A stretch of 46,019 bases of DNA, from positions 1-46,019 of the forward strand of contig JALERH010000122.1 of NCBI GenBank assembly GCA_022764275.1. Direction: 5' to 3'. Position 1 is the first letter of the stretch, and every line of letters starts with the position of its first letter. The notes under the pieces are model-generated. The model had not been told where the DNA came from, made no database searches, and worked only from the letters and a program-made list of their open reading frames with translations. This document shows, in pieces, positions 33,502 to 42,228 of the stretch. The stretch is from Blautia sp. (GTDB taxonomy: Bacteria > Bacillota > Clostridia > Lachnospirales > Lachnospiraceae). Position numbers and translations under genes: made by a program.

Positions 33502-34242
33502 ATGACTTTACAGCAGGTTTTAAGTGTAACGCGAAAGGCGGTAGATGAATTTCAGATGATACAGGACGGGGATAAGATTGCCGTGGGCATTTCAGGTGGA
33601 AAAGACAGTCTGACGCTGCTCTATGCCCTTCATGGCCTCTCGCGCTTTTATCCGCATCCTTTTACCATAGAGGCGGTAACAGTCGATCTGGGTCTGGGGG
33701 CTTCCATGGAACCGATCCAGAAGCTCTGCGATGAGCTGGGAGTCCGCTACACGCCCATTCCCACGGAAATATATAAGATCATTTTTGAGGATCGTAAGGA
33801 AAGCAATCCCTGTTCTCTGTGTGCAAAAATGAGAAAGGGTGCCCTGAACGAGGTGGCAAAGAAATTAGGGTGTAATAAAGTGGCTTATGCCCATCATAAG
33901 GATGATGTGGTGGAGACTATGCTGATGTCCCTGATCTATGAAGGGCGGTTCCATACCTTTTCTCCGGTCACCTACTGGGATCGTATGGATCTGACGCTCA
34001 TACGTCCGCTGATTTTTATGAACGAAGCGGATGTCATTGGATTTCAGCACAAATATCAGCTTCCGGTTGTGAAAAACCGTTGTCCCGCTGACGGAAGGAC
34101 GAAAAGGGAATATATTAAGAACCTGCTTCGTACCCTCAATCAGGAAAATCCCGGTGTCAAGGAACGGATGTTTGCCGCTATCCTGAGTGGAAATCTGAAG
34201 GGCTGGACTCACGAAGAGATGAAACAGACTGAAAAAATATAA
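33502..34242 (+). CDS. TtcA-family tRNA 2-thiocytidine biosynthesis protein
   Basis: A 246-residue PP-loop ATPase. The SGGKDSLTLLYAL motif (about 35-47) binds ATP. NPCSLCAKMRKG gives the CxxC pair that, with the later RCPADGR cysteine, holds an iron-sulfur cluster in TtcA. The family adds sulfur to cytidine-32 of tRNAs; some Firmicutes copies may have other targets. ATG 33502 has AAAGGA upstream; the frame upstream to 33439 covers promoter DNA. It is the only plus-strand gene between 30.2 and 41.4 kb. Confidence 0.85.
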   Translation: MTLQQVLSVTRKAVDEFQMIQDGDKIAVGISGGKDSLTLLYALHGLSRFYPHPFTIEAVTVDLGLGASMEPIQKLCDELGVRYTPIPTEIYKIIFEDRKESNPCSLCAKMRKGALNEVAKKLGCNKVAYAHHKDDVVETMLMSLIYEGRFHTFSPVTYWDRMDLTLIRPLIFMNEADVIGFQHKYQLPVVKNRCPADGRTKREYIKNLLRTLNQENPGVKERMFAAILSGNLKGWTHEEMKQTEKI

Positions 34243-34261
34243 AAGAAAAAACGCAAAAACA

Positions 34262-34307
34262 GCCACCCGGAACTGCCTCATAAATGCGGCAGGCCCACCC
34301 GGGTGGC
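34262..34307 (-). terminator. Large hairpin terminator
   Basis: GCCACCCGG (34262-34270) pairs with CCGGGTGGC (34299-34307), with an inner CTGCC/GGCAG helix. On the minus strand it is followed by TGTTTTTGCGTTTTTTC, so it best serves the cytidylate-kinase-like gene. It may also stop the convergent TtcA-like transcript. Confidence 0.8.
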
Positions 34308-34320
34308 CGATTCATTTCTA

Positions 34321-34959
34321 TCACTTTTTCAGTTCATCAAAAATCTGGATGGTGTTGATAATCGCTTTCGCAGCACCTTCGATCCCTAATTTGCTGCTGT
34401 CTAAACACAGGCTGTACCCTGCGGCAGAACCCCATTTTTTATTGGTGTAATAGTTGTAATAGCTTGCACGGCTTTTATCTGTCTTATTGATCATATCTTT
34501 TGCTTCTTTTGGAGATTTGCCATATTTGGAAGAAATACGATTGATTCTCCAGTCCAGATCTGCATGGACAAACACGCTGAAGCAATCCTTATTGTCTGAA
34601 AGAGCATAGTCCGCACACCGGCCGACCATAACACATGGTCCTTCAGATGCCAGCTTTTTAATCGCGTCAAACTGAGCAAGAAATACCTTGTGGTTTATAG
34701 GCATATCCGTAAAACCCGCAGAGGAATATCCAAAAGAATATGTGTCCATCACCAGTGAATAAAGGAAACTGTTGGTAGGTTTTTCATCATGATTCTCAAA
34801 CAACTCCTTACAGATGCCGCTGTCATTTGCCGCATGCTCCAAAAGTTCTTTGTCATAGCATTTAATGCCGAAATATTTTGCCACTTCCTGGCCGATCTGT
34901 CTGCCTGCACTGCCATATTCACGTCCGATGGTGATAACTGAAGTTGTACTGTTATTCAT
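34321..34959 (-). CDS. Cytidylate kinase-like protein
   Basis: A 212-residue P-loop kinase-fold protein of the cytidylate-kinase-like family (PF13189). The N-terminal VITIGREYGSAGRQIG is a modified P-loop (the usual GKS/T is replaced by G-R-Q). Later blocks are CYDKELLEHAAND, VMVGRCADY and RINRISSKYGKSPKEA. It is common in Clostridia alongside a true cmk. The substrate is unproven. ATG 34959 has AAGGGAG nine bases upstream. It has its own terminator. Confidence 0.82.
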   Translation of the reverse strand: MNNSTTSVITIGREYGSAGRQIGQEVAKYFGIKCYDKELLEHAANDSGICKELFENHDEKPTNSFLYSLVMDTYSFGYSSAGFTDMPINHKVFLAQFDAIKKLASEGPCVMVGRCADYALSDNKDCFSVFVHADLDWRINRISSKYGKSPKEAKDMINKTDKSRASYYNYYTNKKWGSAAGYSLCLDSSKLGIEGAAKAIINTIQIFDELKK

Positions 34960-35027
34960 ATGTGCCACTCCCTTCTGCAAAAATCCTTTGTGAATTTATT
35001 ATACAATATTTTTTGCAAAAATGCCAA

Positions 35028-35942
35028 CTATTTTCTTAATTTTTCCAACAAATTTGTGAAATATTCCGGTAAAGGTGCGGTAAACTCCAGGTATTCTCCT
35101 GTTCGTGGATGCACAAAGCCCAGTACCATGGCATGAAGCGCCTGCCCCTGCAGGTGGTAAGGATTTTTACCCGAGCCGTAAACCTCATCCCCCAGAAGCG
35201 GGTGCCCGATGCTGGTCATATGCACGCGGATCTGATGGGTCCTCCCTGTTTCCAGCCTGCATTCAATGTAGGTTGCGTTCCCGAAACGCTCCAGAACCTT
35301 ATAATGGGTTATAGCTTCCTTCCCGTTCTTATAGTTAATGGCCATCTTTTTACGGTCAACAGGATGGCGGCCGATCGGCCCTTCCACCGTCCCCTCGTCA
35401 TCCTTCAGATTCCCTGAAACAATGGCACGATATCGCCTTTTAATGGAGTGTTCTTTTAGCTGTTCTGCGAGATCACGGTGTGCCACATCATTTTTGCAGA
35501 TCAGAAGTGCTCCCGTGGTATCTTTATCGATCCGGTGAACAATACCCGGTCGCATTACCCCGTTTATGCCGGAGAGATTTCCCTGACAATGAAATAAAAT
35601 GGCATTCACCAGTGTCCCGCTGGTGTGGCCGGCACTTGGATGAACCACCATTCCTTTGGGCTTATTAACCACCATGACATCCTCATCTTCATAGAGAATG
35701 TCCAGCGGAATATCCTCCGGCAGGATATCCGGTTCGCTTAAATCAGGCAGGGAAATCCGGATCTCATCCCCTGCCTGAACTTTATAATTTGCTTTCACTT
35801 CTCTTCCGTTTACAGTGATTCCCTGCTCTTTCAGAAGCTTCTGCAGGTAGGAACGGGAAAGTTCCGCATTTTTTTCTGACAAATACCGGTCAATCCGGAT
35901 ACCGTTTTCGGATCCGTCAACCGAAAATTCCAATATTTCCAT
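35028..35942 (-). CDS. rluD: RluD-like 23S rRNA pseudouridine synthase
   Basis: A 304-residue enzyme with an N-terminal S4 domain (about 14-75: RIDRYLSEKNAELSRSYLQK, VNGREVKANYKVQAGDEI). The RluA/D catalytic domain follows. VVNKPKGMVVHPS, IVHRIDKDTTGALL with the catalytic aspartate and ETGRTHQIRVHM are intact. Its position directly after lspA is the conserved Firmicutes lspA-rluD arrangement. It probably modifies helix 69 uridines, by family analogy. Confidence 0.92.
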   Translation of the reverse strand: MEILEFSVDGSENGIRIDRYLSEKNAELSRSYLQKLLKEQGITVNGREVKANYKVQAGDEIRISLPDLSEPDILPEDIPLDILYEDEDVMVVNKPKGMVVHPSAGHTSGTLVNAILFHCQGNLSGINGVMRPGIVHRIDKDTTGALLICKNDVAHRDLAEQLKEHSIKRRYRAIVSGNLKDDEGTVEGPIGRHPVDRKKMAINYKNGKEAITHYKVLERFGNATYIECRLETGRTHQIRVHMTSIGHPLLGDEVYGSGKNPYHLQGQALHAMVLGFVHPRTGEYLEFTAPLPEYFTNLLEKLRK

Positions 35943-36011
35943 AAATGTTTATCCTTCCATTGGGAATGTTGTTCCACAGGGAATGCCGGCATTCCTTTTT
36001 GACGAATCACT

Positions 36012-36563
36012 TTATGATCGTTTTCCTGGCTTTAAAAACGCAAAATCATCATCATCCTTATAATAAAAACACACAAGCAGCAAAAGCAGAATTCCGCCGC
36101 ATACAACATAGACATCTGCCAGGTTGAAAACCGGAAAATCTATCAGGGAAACATAAATAAAATCCACTACATATCCTCTGAAAATACGGTCAATAAAATT
36201 CCCCAGGGCTCCTGACACCAGAACGTAAAGCACTGCTGTCAAAGGTGCATAATATCTGTTTTTGGGTATTTTAATCCATGCATAGAGAAAGGCGCAGAAA
36301 AATACCAGACACATGATCACAAAGAACGGAATTTTTCCCTGAAAAAGCCCAAAGGCCATGCCTCGATTCTCCAGATAGAAAAGCTCCAGAACATTCGGAA
36401 TCAGAACGATGGATGCCTGGCTCTTCAGCCTGCGGATGGCAAGCAGCTTGGTAAGCTGATCCGCAAGAGTCAGACCAAAAACAGTAAAAACGCCGGCGAC
36501 ACCCCAACGAAAACCATGACCGGATTTTTTTTCTGATTTCCATGCTATTTCCTGTCTGCTCAT
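36012..36563 (-). CDS. lspA: Lipoprotein signal peptidase (signal peptidase II)
   Basis: A 183-residue membrane aspartyl protease that cleaves prolipoproteins before the lipid-modified cysteine. It has four transmembrane segments. Catalytic aspartates are in GALGNFIDRIFRG and FNLADVYV, and the ENRGMAFGLFQG loop is present. It starts within the last codons of aroB (four-base overlap), with GGAG upstream inside aroB. Confidence 0.95.
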   Translation of the reverse strand: MSRQEIAWKSEKKSGHGFRWGVAGVFTVFGLTLADQLTKLLAIRRLKSQASIVLIPNVLELFYLENRGMAFGLFQGKIPFFVIMCLVFFCAFLYAWIKIPKNRYYAPLTAVLYVLVSGALGNFIDRIFRGYVVDFIYVSLIDFPVFNLADVYVVCGGILLLLLVCFYYKDDDDFAFLKPGKRS

Positions 36564-37651
36564 GCACAGATCTCCGTGATACCGATCAGAAGCTCCTCAT
36601 CCGTGACAGTACGGTCGATAAAGCTTTTTCCGATGCCGTCCATCAGGATAAATTTAATGTGACCCTGCTCCATTTTCTTGTCTTTTTTGGTGGCAGCGAG
36701 GACTTCTTCCGGATTCAGTCCTTCCACCGATAAAGGAAGTGAGTAAGACTGGCATCCCTTACGGATTTCCTCATATTCTTCCGGGGTCAGAAGTCCCCGC
36801 TCCGTGGAAATACGCGCAGCAGCAATCAATCCTGCTCCAACACACTGTCCGTGAAGCATTCTGAAATCCATAAGCTTTTCAACTGCGTGTCCTATGGTAT
36901 GTCCAAGATTTAAAAGCGCACGCTCCCCCTGCTCCTTTGGATCACGCTCCACAACACCGGCTTTGATGGCACAGCACCGACGAATCATGGCAGAAAGCAT
37001 TCCCATGTCCATTGCCTGTATAACCTTCTGATTGGTGCATACAAAGCGGAAGAAATCAGCGTCGCATATTAATCCGGTTTTGAGGATTTCGCCCATTCCA
37101 CAGGCAAATTCAAGCTCAGGAAGGGTCTTCAGTGTCGCCATGTTCATGTAAACGAGTCTGGGCTGGTGAAAAGCGCCCACCATATTTTTGTACTGTTGAA
37201 AATCCACGCCTGTTTTTCCGCCTACACTGCTGTCTACCTGTGCCAGCAAAGTAGTGGGTACCTGAATAAAATCAATACCGCGCATATACGTCGCGGCCGC
37301 AAATCCGGTCAGGTCACCTACAACCCCGCCGCCCAGTGCTACCAGGAGATCCTTTCGATTCATCTCATGCTCTACCAGTGTCTGATAGAGATCTCCAACG
37401 GTATCCAGATTTTTGCTGGGTTCACCCGCCGGAAAGGTAAACATAATAATATTATCGGAAACTTCCGAGAGAGCATACTGAACTGCCTGCGCATAAAGCG
37501 GTCCCACATGCGTATCTGTCACTATGCAAAGCTTTCGACCTTCAAATCCCTCATCCCTTACTGCCTGTGCCAGACAGGAAAAATCTTCTTCAAAATAAAT
37601 AGGGTAATGAAAATCTCCTTCTCGTTTTACCATTAGTTTTTCTTCTGCCAT
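36560..37651 (-). CDS. aroB: 3-dehydroquinate synthase
   Basis: A 363-residue NAD- and metal-dependent enzyme, second step of the shikimate pathway. It has FPAGEPSKNLDT, ALGGGVVGDLTGFAAATYMRG, PTTLLAQVDSSVGGKTGVDF (NAD/substrate loop), MGEILKTGLI, and the metal histidines in LNLGHTIGHAVE and LHGQCVGAG. The start has GGAGG at eight bases. Other aromatic-pathway genes are absent here. Its place between ylmH and lspA is unusual for shikimate genes. Confidence 0.95.
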   Translation of the reverse strand: MAEEKLMVKREGDFHYPIYFEEDFSCLAQAVRDEGFEGRKLCIVTDTHVGPLYAQAVQYALSEVSDNIIMFTFPAGEPSKNLDTVGDLYQTLVEHEMNRKDLLVALGGGVVGDLTGFAAATYMRGIDFIQVPTTLLAQVDSSVGGKTGVDFQQYKNMVGAFHQPRLVYMNMATLKTLPELEFACGMGEILKTGLICDADFFRFVCTNQKVIQAMDMGMLSAMIRRCCAIKAGVVERDPKEQGERALLNLGHTIGHAVEKLMDFRMLHGQCVGAGLIAAARISTERGLLTPEEYEEIRKGCQSYSLPLSVEGLNPEEVLAATKKDKKMEQGHIKFILMDGIGKSFIDRTVTDEELLIGITEICA

Positions 37652-37668
37652 TACTCATTCCTCCAAAT

Positions 37669-38421
37669 TCAGATATACCGAAGCAGACGGACGCTGTATC
37701 GTCCTTTTTTTGTCTGCCGTGAAATGCCATCGTAAAGAAAGCGTCCCTTGCCGCGTACGGAAATGATGTCTCCTTCTTTTGGCTCGTAGCCATTGGAGGT
37801 GACCAGCCTGCCGTTTACAAACACCAGGCCGCCTTCTATAAAGGAAACCATACTGCTTCTGGAAGTATTAAATGCCAGTGCGATCATAGAATCCAGACGC
37901 ACCGAAGCGCAGGTTCCGTTTATCTCCTGATAATGCGGTGTGGGAAGCTCTCCATGCCCCTCTGCTTTTGATACAAGAACTGTGGTATGACGGACACGGC
38001 ACAGATTTTCCAGGAAAAAACCTGTCATCTTACGCAGACAGAATACCCAGGCCGCCTTTTCCTGAACAAGGATGTCTCCAACAACGCTTCTTTCTACCCC
38101 TAGATTCAAAATTGCGCCTAAATAATCGCGATGGGTCAGTTCCTCAGAAAATTTAATCGCCTTTGGCTCGATTTTCAGACAGTCAATGGGGTATTCCCAG
38201 GGAAACATAAGAGCATCAGGATGAAAAGCTACCATCTGACGCTCCGCATTCTCATAGCCTCCGAAAAATTCCGCGATCACGCCCAAATCGTGAAAATTCA
38301 TGCTATTTACCATATTTTGTTCATTTAAATTAAGAAAATCCGAAAAAGTGACAATGTCCCTTTGATAGGACATGTCAGCCAGTTCCCGGATTCTCTTTCG
38401 TAAAAAATCATCTTTTTCCAT
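37669..38421 (-). CDS. ylmH: YlmH-family RNA-binding protein (S4 domain)
   Basis: A 250-residue protein with the YlmH N-terminal region (AEFFGGYENAERQMVAF, LTHRDYLGAILNLGVERSVVGDI). A C-terminal S4 domain follows (about 175-235: RLDSMIALAFNTSRSSM, VFVNGRLVTSNGYEPKEGD). In Firmicutes, YlmH is tied to ribosome quality control, binding stalled 50S subunits, and also lies in the division cluster. It is five bases downstream of sepF. Confidence 0.9.
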   Translation of the reverse strand: MEKDDFLRKRIRELADMSYQRDIVTFSDFLNLNEQNMVNSMNFHDLGVIAEFFGGYENAERQMVAFHPDALMFPWEYPIDCLKIEPKAIKFSEELTHRDYLGAILNLGVERSVVGDILVQEKAAWVFCLRKMTGFFLENLCRVRHTTVLVSKAEGHGELPTPHYQEINGTCASVRLDSMIALAFNTSRSSMVSFIEGGLVFVNGRLVTSNGYEPKEGDIISVRGKGRFLYDGISRQTKKGRYSVRLLRYI

Positions 38422-38426
38422 GTGGA

Positions 38427-39053
38427 TCAGTATCCGGCCCTCACAGAGGGTGCGGAGCCTCCTAATATATTCTGCAGGTCACCTGTGATATCTACGGTAG
38501 AAGGACCAAGTACGAAAATGTAACTGGAAATCTTCTGAAGACTTCCATTTAAGGAATAGCAGGCACCGGAAGCAAAATCAATAATTCTCTGTGCCAGTTC
38601 CACGTCAAGTCCCTCCAGGTTTAAGATCACGGTGGAATTGTCCAGCAGGGTATCTGCGATCTCGCGGGTATCTTCCATAGAAACCGGTTTGATCACGCAC
38701 ACCTCCGCATTTGCAGACTGTCCGGAACGGCGGCTGCTGCGCATCGGGGTAATCTTGGAAGATGCTGCGGGACGGATCTGTTTCTCCGGCTGTTTCGCAG
38801 GAGCCTTCGCTGCAGCTGTTCTGGCAGAAGCTTTCGGTTCCTCTTCGAAATCATCTAAATCGTCTAAATCATCATCAGATTTCTTACGGGCAAATTTCTC
38901 AAAGAATTTCTTCTTTGGTCTCTCATTCAGATCATCATCCAGGAACTCATCATCCTCATCATCCTCGTCCAGGAATTCATCGTCCAGATACTCGTCCCCA
39001 TCATAATCATCGTTTAACTTAATCGCATCCAAAAATTTATCTAAAACACCCAT
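38427..39053 (-). CDS. sepF: Cell division protein SepF
   Basis: A 208-residue protein that bundles FtsZ and tethers the Z ring to the membrane. The membrane-binding helix MGVLDKFLDAIKL is at the N-terminus. A long linker, unusually rich in Asp/Glu, fills about residues 15-70, followed by a Lys/Ala/Pro section. The SepF core is at about 115-200 (VCVIKPVSMEDTREIADTL, VILNLEGLDVELAQRIIDF, FVLGPSTVDI). Residues 1-13 of the TTG-started frame at 39065 include the ribosome site, so ATG 39053 is used. Confidence 0.93.
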   Translation of the reverse strand: MGVLDKFLDAIKLNDDYDGDEYLDDEFLDEDDEDDEFLDDDLNERPKKKFFEKFARKKSDDDLDDLDDFEEEPKASARTAAAKAPAKQPEKQIRPAASSKITPMRSSRRSGQSANAEVCVIKPVSMEDTREIADTLLDNSTVILNLEGLDVELAQRIIDFASGACYSLNGSLQKISSYIFVLGPSTVDITGDLQNILGGSAPSVRAGY

Positions 39054-39079
39054 TTTAATCTCCAATCTTATTGTTTATC

Positions 39080-39778
39080 TTAATGAATTACAGAATAATC
39101 TCTGGCACCAAAAATACCGGTACCCACACGTACCATAGTAGCGCCTTCCTGAATGGCAACCTGATAATCTCCGGTCATACCCATACTGAGAACACTCATA
39201 GTAGTATTATTAATGTTTTTGGCTGCAATGTCAACACTTAATTTTTTTAATTTTCGAAAAACATCTCGATTTTCTTCCGGGTCATCCACAAAAGGTGCGA
39301 TTGTCATGAGCCCTTTTATTTCAATGTGCCGGAAATCACAGATTTCCAGAATAAGCGGGAGTACTTCATCCATTTTCAGGCCGAACTTGCTCTCCTCTTC
39401 TGCCACATTCACCTCCAGCAGGATCGGAACCTTTACGTCTTTCTTCGCTGCTTCCTGTTCAATCGTCTCAGCCAGACGAAGAGAGTCCACAGAATGGATC
39501 ATGCTGACCTTATCTACAATGTATTTTACCTTGTTGCGCTGGAGATGCCCGATCATATGCCACTGAACATCAGAAGGAATATGTTCATATTTGTCCATAA
39601 TCTCCTGAACCTTGTTTTCTCCAAAAACACGCGCACCGGCGTCATAAGCTTCCAACAGCATGTCCACTGGTTTGGTCTTACTGACGGCCACCAGGGTCAC
39701 TTCGGAAGGATTACGTCCCACACTCTTGCAGGCTTTTTCAATATTTGCCTGTACCTGACGTAAATTATCTGCTAACAT
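39080..39778 (-). CDS. YggS-family PLP-binding protein (PLP homeostasis)
   Basis: A 232-residue single-domain TIM-barrel protein. The PLP lysine is in VAVSKTKPVD (about residue 34). Further motifs are FGENKVQEIMDKYE, WHMIGHLQRNKVKYI, LLEVNVAEEESKFGL, and the phosphate-binding SMGMTGDYQVAIQEGATMVRVGTGIFG region. It controls pyridoxal phosphate supply and has no known catalytic turnover. Its place just upstream of sepF (ylmE-ylmF order) is conserved in Firmicutes. Confidence 0.94.
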   Translation of the reverse strand: MLADNLRQVQANIEKACKSVGRNPSEVTLVAVSKTKPVDMLLEAYDAGARVFGENKVQEIMDKYEHIPSDVQWHMIGHLQRNKVKYIVDKVSMIHSVDSLRLAETIEQEAAKKDVKVPILLEVNVAEEESKFGLKMDEVLPLILEICDFRHIEIKGLMTIAPFVDDPEENRDVFRKLKKLSVDIAAKNINNTTMSVLSMGMTGDYQVAIQEGATMVRVGTGIFGARDYSVIH

Positions 39779-39808
39779 ATATAAGCCTCCTTGCCTGTAT
39801 GTATCTCA

Positions 39809-41266
39809 TCAATATAAAATATCCTCTTCCTTCACCTTAGACGCATCCTTTACAATATGGTCATAACGTGCCAGGCCATATGGAGTTTCTTTGGATACGA
39901 TGGCGTATTCTTCATTCTGATCCAGAATATCAATTCTGCGGAAAACCGCATATCCCTGGTTGATACAGTAAACACCCTCCAGAGAATCTGTTTCCCCCAC
40001 AATGTATTTTTCCTTCGTATCCGTACGGATGATCGCGTCTCCTTCTTTAAAATTACTCTTATCTACATAGTAAAGATAGGTCTTATCTTTTTCACTGGCT
40101 GCCTTTTTGGATTCCTCCGTCTCAATGCCGGCATATATAGTGGCATTAACGAAGGTTGTTACTGTTTCTCCGGACTTATTTTTTTCAACTTTCATAAAGC
40201 CGGTCACCTGACTGTTTTCGTCCTTTGTGGCATATGTGGACGGAATTGTATAGAATTCTTTTGTCACAATGGAGCTGAGAGGAATTTTCAGTCCTGTGAT
40301 GGTATTGGTCACGAGCTCAATATCCAGAAAGCGGTCCGCCGCATAGCGGATCAGGCCTCTGTTAAAGTCAATTTTACCGTACTTATCCCCGTCAATTTCC
40401 ATAATGGAAAAATCACCGCTCTGTGTCATGTCATCTTTCAGAAACTTTACACGGATCGATGTACGGTCTGCGAGCTTGGCAGCCTGTTTTTCCCTTAACG
40501 GAATGATCAGACTCCATCTCTCATCCGTAATAATGGTATAAATGTCATCACCGGTCTTTACCTGTCCTTCCGTCTTTAAATCTGTCTCATGATAGGAATT
40601 CTGGTCAAAATCAGCAGCTGTGATGGTGTCTGCCGTCTTATCCTCATAGCCATCCCTGGAATAAAGGATAATTCCGTCATTCTCAGCTTTGGATATATTC
40701 TGATTTCCCAGTGTGACCACATTTGACTGATTCACAGACACCGTACCGTCCCCATTGTCCGAAACAACAGGCTGGGAAGTGACGCCGGAATACTGAAGGA
40801 TATCACCTTCCAGCTGATTCTTAAAACTGTAGGTGCTGTTGAATTTACTGGAATTAAAGCTCTTGGAAAAACTCAGCATATCATTTCGGATCCTGGCAAG
40901 GTCCTCGGTGCTGAGACGTGTCTCTGCCTCAGGAACTTTCGTCATACTAAGACCATAGACAGCCCCGTTGGCATTGATCTTACTTCCCTCCCGGGCATAA
41001 TAATTGACATACCCGCTGGATTCCGCCTTGCACACAGTCTCCTCGCGGAGCGCAAGCCCGGTGTAAGTTTCATTTCGGGATAAAGGACCGGAGGTCACCT
41101 GGTAGGATTCTATATGAGAAGAAGTCAGATATAAGACAGCACTGAAAATCATGTACACGAAAATGACACCAAAAACCATGGTGCCTATATTCAGACCGAG
41201 TATTTTTTTCAGCTGTCCAAGAAATCCGGCCATTTTACCGGGACCTTTTTTATTATTATCAGGCAA
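39809..41266 (-). CDS. HlyD-like membrane-anchored adaptor protein
   Basis: A 485-residue protein with a short basic cytoplasmic start, one transmembrane segment (about 30-55) and a large outer region. That region begins TSSHIESYQVTSGPLSRNETYTGLALREE and YVNYYAREGSKI, a biotinyl-lipoyl-like half motif seen in HlyD adaptors. The second half motif is weak. The start is TTG 41266, seven bases after AAAGGAGG; the GTG frame beyond it contains that ribosome site. Homologues precede yggS-sepF in Lachnospiraceae, as I recall, suggesting an envelope or division role rather than efflux, since no ABC partner is present. The function is not established. Confidence 0.72.
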   Translation of the reverse strand: MPDNNKKGPGKMAGFLGQLKKILGLNIGTMVFGVIFVYMIFSAVLYLTSSHIESYQVTSGPLSRNETYTGLALREETVCKAESSGYVNYYAREGSKINANGAVYGLSMTKVPEAETRLSTEDLARIRNDMLSFSKSFNSSKFNSTYSFKNQLEGDILQYSGVTSQPVVSDNGDGTVSVNQSNVVTLGNQNISKAENDGIILYSRDGYEDKTADTITAADFDQNSYHETDLKTEGQVKTGDDIYTIITDERWSLIIPLREKQAAKLADRTSIRVKFLKDDMTQSGDFSIMEIDGDKYGKIDFNRGLIRYAADRFLDIELVTNTITGLKIPLSSIVTKEFYTIPSTYATKDENSQVTGFMKVEKNKSGETVTTFVNATIYAGIETEESKKAASEKDKTYLYYVDKSNFKEGDAIIRTDTKEKYIVGETDSLEGVYCINQGYAVFRRIDILDQNEEYAIVSKETPYGLARYDHIVKDASKVKEEDILY

Positions 41267-41308
41267 GCAAATGCCTCCTTTTACTGTTCTGCACATTAAT
41301 ACCGAAAC

Positions 41309-41337
41309 ATTGTACCATTTTTTGCCCCTAAAAACAA
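41309..41337 (-). promoter_or_regulatory. Promoter of the HlyD-yggS-sepF unit
   Basis: Minus-strand TTGTTT (41337-41332), 17 bases, TACAAT (41314-41309), 43 bases ahead of the TTG start codon. Confidence 0.65.
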
Positions 41338-41393
41338 GGAAAAGAGTGAAGAAAGGGTAAGGTTTCTGTGAAATCGTTACTCTTCACATACAC

Positions 41394-41405
41394 GAACGTA
41401 TTTTC
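41394..41405. promoter_or_regulatory. Weak LexA-box-like sequence
   Basis: GAAC-GTAT-TTTC, one base off the Gram-positive SOS box GAAC-N4-GTTC, lies 12 bases before the lexA -35 hexamer. LexA genes usually regulate themselves, so the position is sensible, but the match is imperfect. Confidence 0.4.
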
Positions 41406-41416
41406 CGAATATCTGT

Positions 41417-41445
41417 TTGCTTTTTGGCCGGGAGTATGGTATGAT
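41417..41445 (+). promoter_or_regulatory. Sigma-A promoter of lexA
   Basis: TTGCTT (41417-41422), 17 bases, TATGAT (41440-41445), 36 bases before the lexA ATG. Confidence 0.65.
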
Positions 41446-41480
41446 AAATAAAAATTGTTTCGTCCGGGAGGTATCTCTTT

Positions 41481-42101
41481 ATGGCATATGGAAAAATAAG
41501 TAAAAAGCAGCAGGAAATCCTGGATTATATTAAAAGTGAAATTTTAAACCGCGGCTTTCCTCCCGCTGTCCGTGAAATCTGTGAGGCGGTGAATCTGAAG
41601 TCTACTTCTTCTGTACACGCTCATCTTGAAGCACTCGAAAAGAATGGCTACATACGCAGGGATGCGACGAAGCCCCGCGCCATTGAGATTATCGATGATA
41701 ATTTTAATCTGGTGCGCCGCGAGGTGGTGAATGTTCCATTGGTGGGAACCGTGGCTGCCGGCCAGCCAATCCTTGCGGTGGAGAATATAGAAGGATATTT
41801 TCCTGTTCCGGCAGAATTCATGCCGAATGAGCAGAGCTTCATGCTGAAGGTAAAAGGGGACAGTATGATCAATGTGGGAATCTTTGACGGCGACCAGGTT
41901 CTGGTACGGCAGCAGCCAACCGCTTCCAATGGAGACATTGTGGTCGCTCTCGTGGAGGATTCCGCCACAGTCAAGACCTTTTACAAGGAAAAGGGGTACT
42001 ACCGTCTTCAGCCGGAAAATGATAACATGGATCCCATCATCGTTACCGGAAATCTTCAGATTCTTGGTAAAGTGTTCGGAGTGTTCCGTTTCTACCACTA
42101 A
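41481..42101 (+). CDS. lexA: LexA SOS repressor
   Basis: A 206-residue repressor and self-cleaving protease. The winged-helix DNA-binding domain fills residues 1-65 ([48 protein letters not shown]). The cleavage site is Ala-Gly in GTVAAGQP. The catalytic serine is in [15 protein letters not shown] and the lysine in [10 protein letters not shown]. All are intact. It stands alone between divergent and convergent neighbours. Confidence 0.95.
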   Translation: MAYGKISKKQQEILDYIKSEILNRGFPPAVREICEAVNLKSTSSVHAHLEALEKNGYIRRDATKPRAIEIIDDNFNLVRREVVNVPLVGTVAAGQPILAVENIEGYFPVPAEFMPNEQSFMLKVKGDSMINVGIFDGDQVLVRQQPTASNGDIVVALVEDSATVKTFYKEKGYYRLQPENDNMDPIIVTGNLQILGKVFGVFRFYH

Positions 42102-42157
42102 GGTTGTGCAGGGAGCATTACATCATTACTTAACAAACAGATATCTGATTATGGAAA

Positions 42158-42228
42158 AAGGCAGCTCCATTACGGTGCTGCCTTAAATTTGCTTTCCTGT
42201 CATGAGTTTATTTTTCATGACTTTATTT
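42158..42228 (+). terminator. Tandem hairpins downstream of lexA
   Basis: The first hairpin is AAGGCAGC (42158-42165) with GCTGCCTT (42177-42184), then AAATTTG. The second is GTCATGA (42199-42205) with TCATGAC (42215-42221), then TTTATTTT. The pair lies between convergent lexA and rsfS and probably ends both transcripts. Confidence 0.7.

Noticed and set aside
35980-35995. GGAATGCCGGCATTCC as terminator of lspA
   Set aside because: It is a perfect palindrome, but the T run follows on the plus strand, where no gene ends. On the minus strand there is no U-tract.
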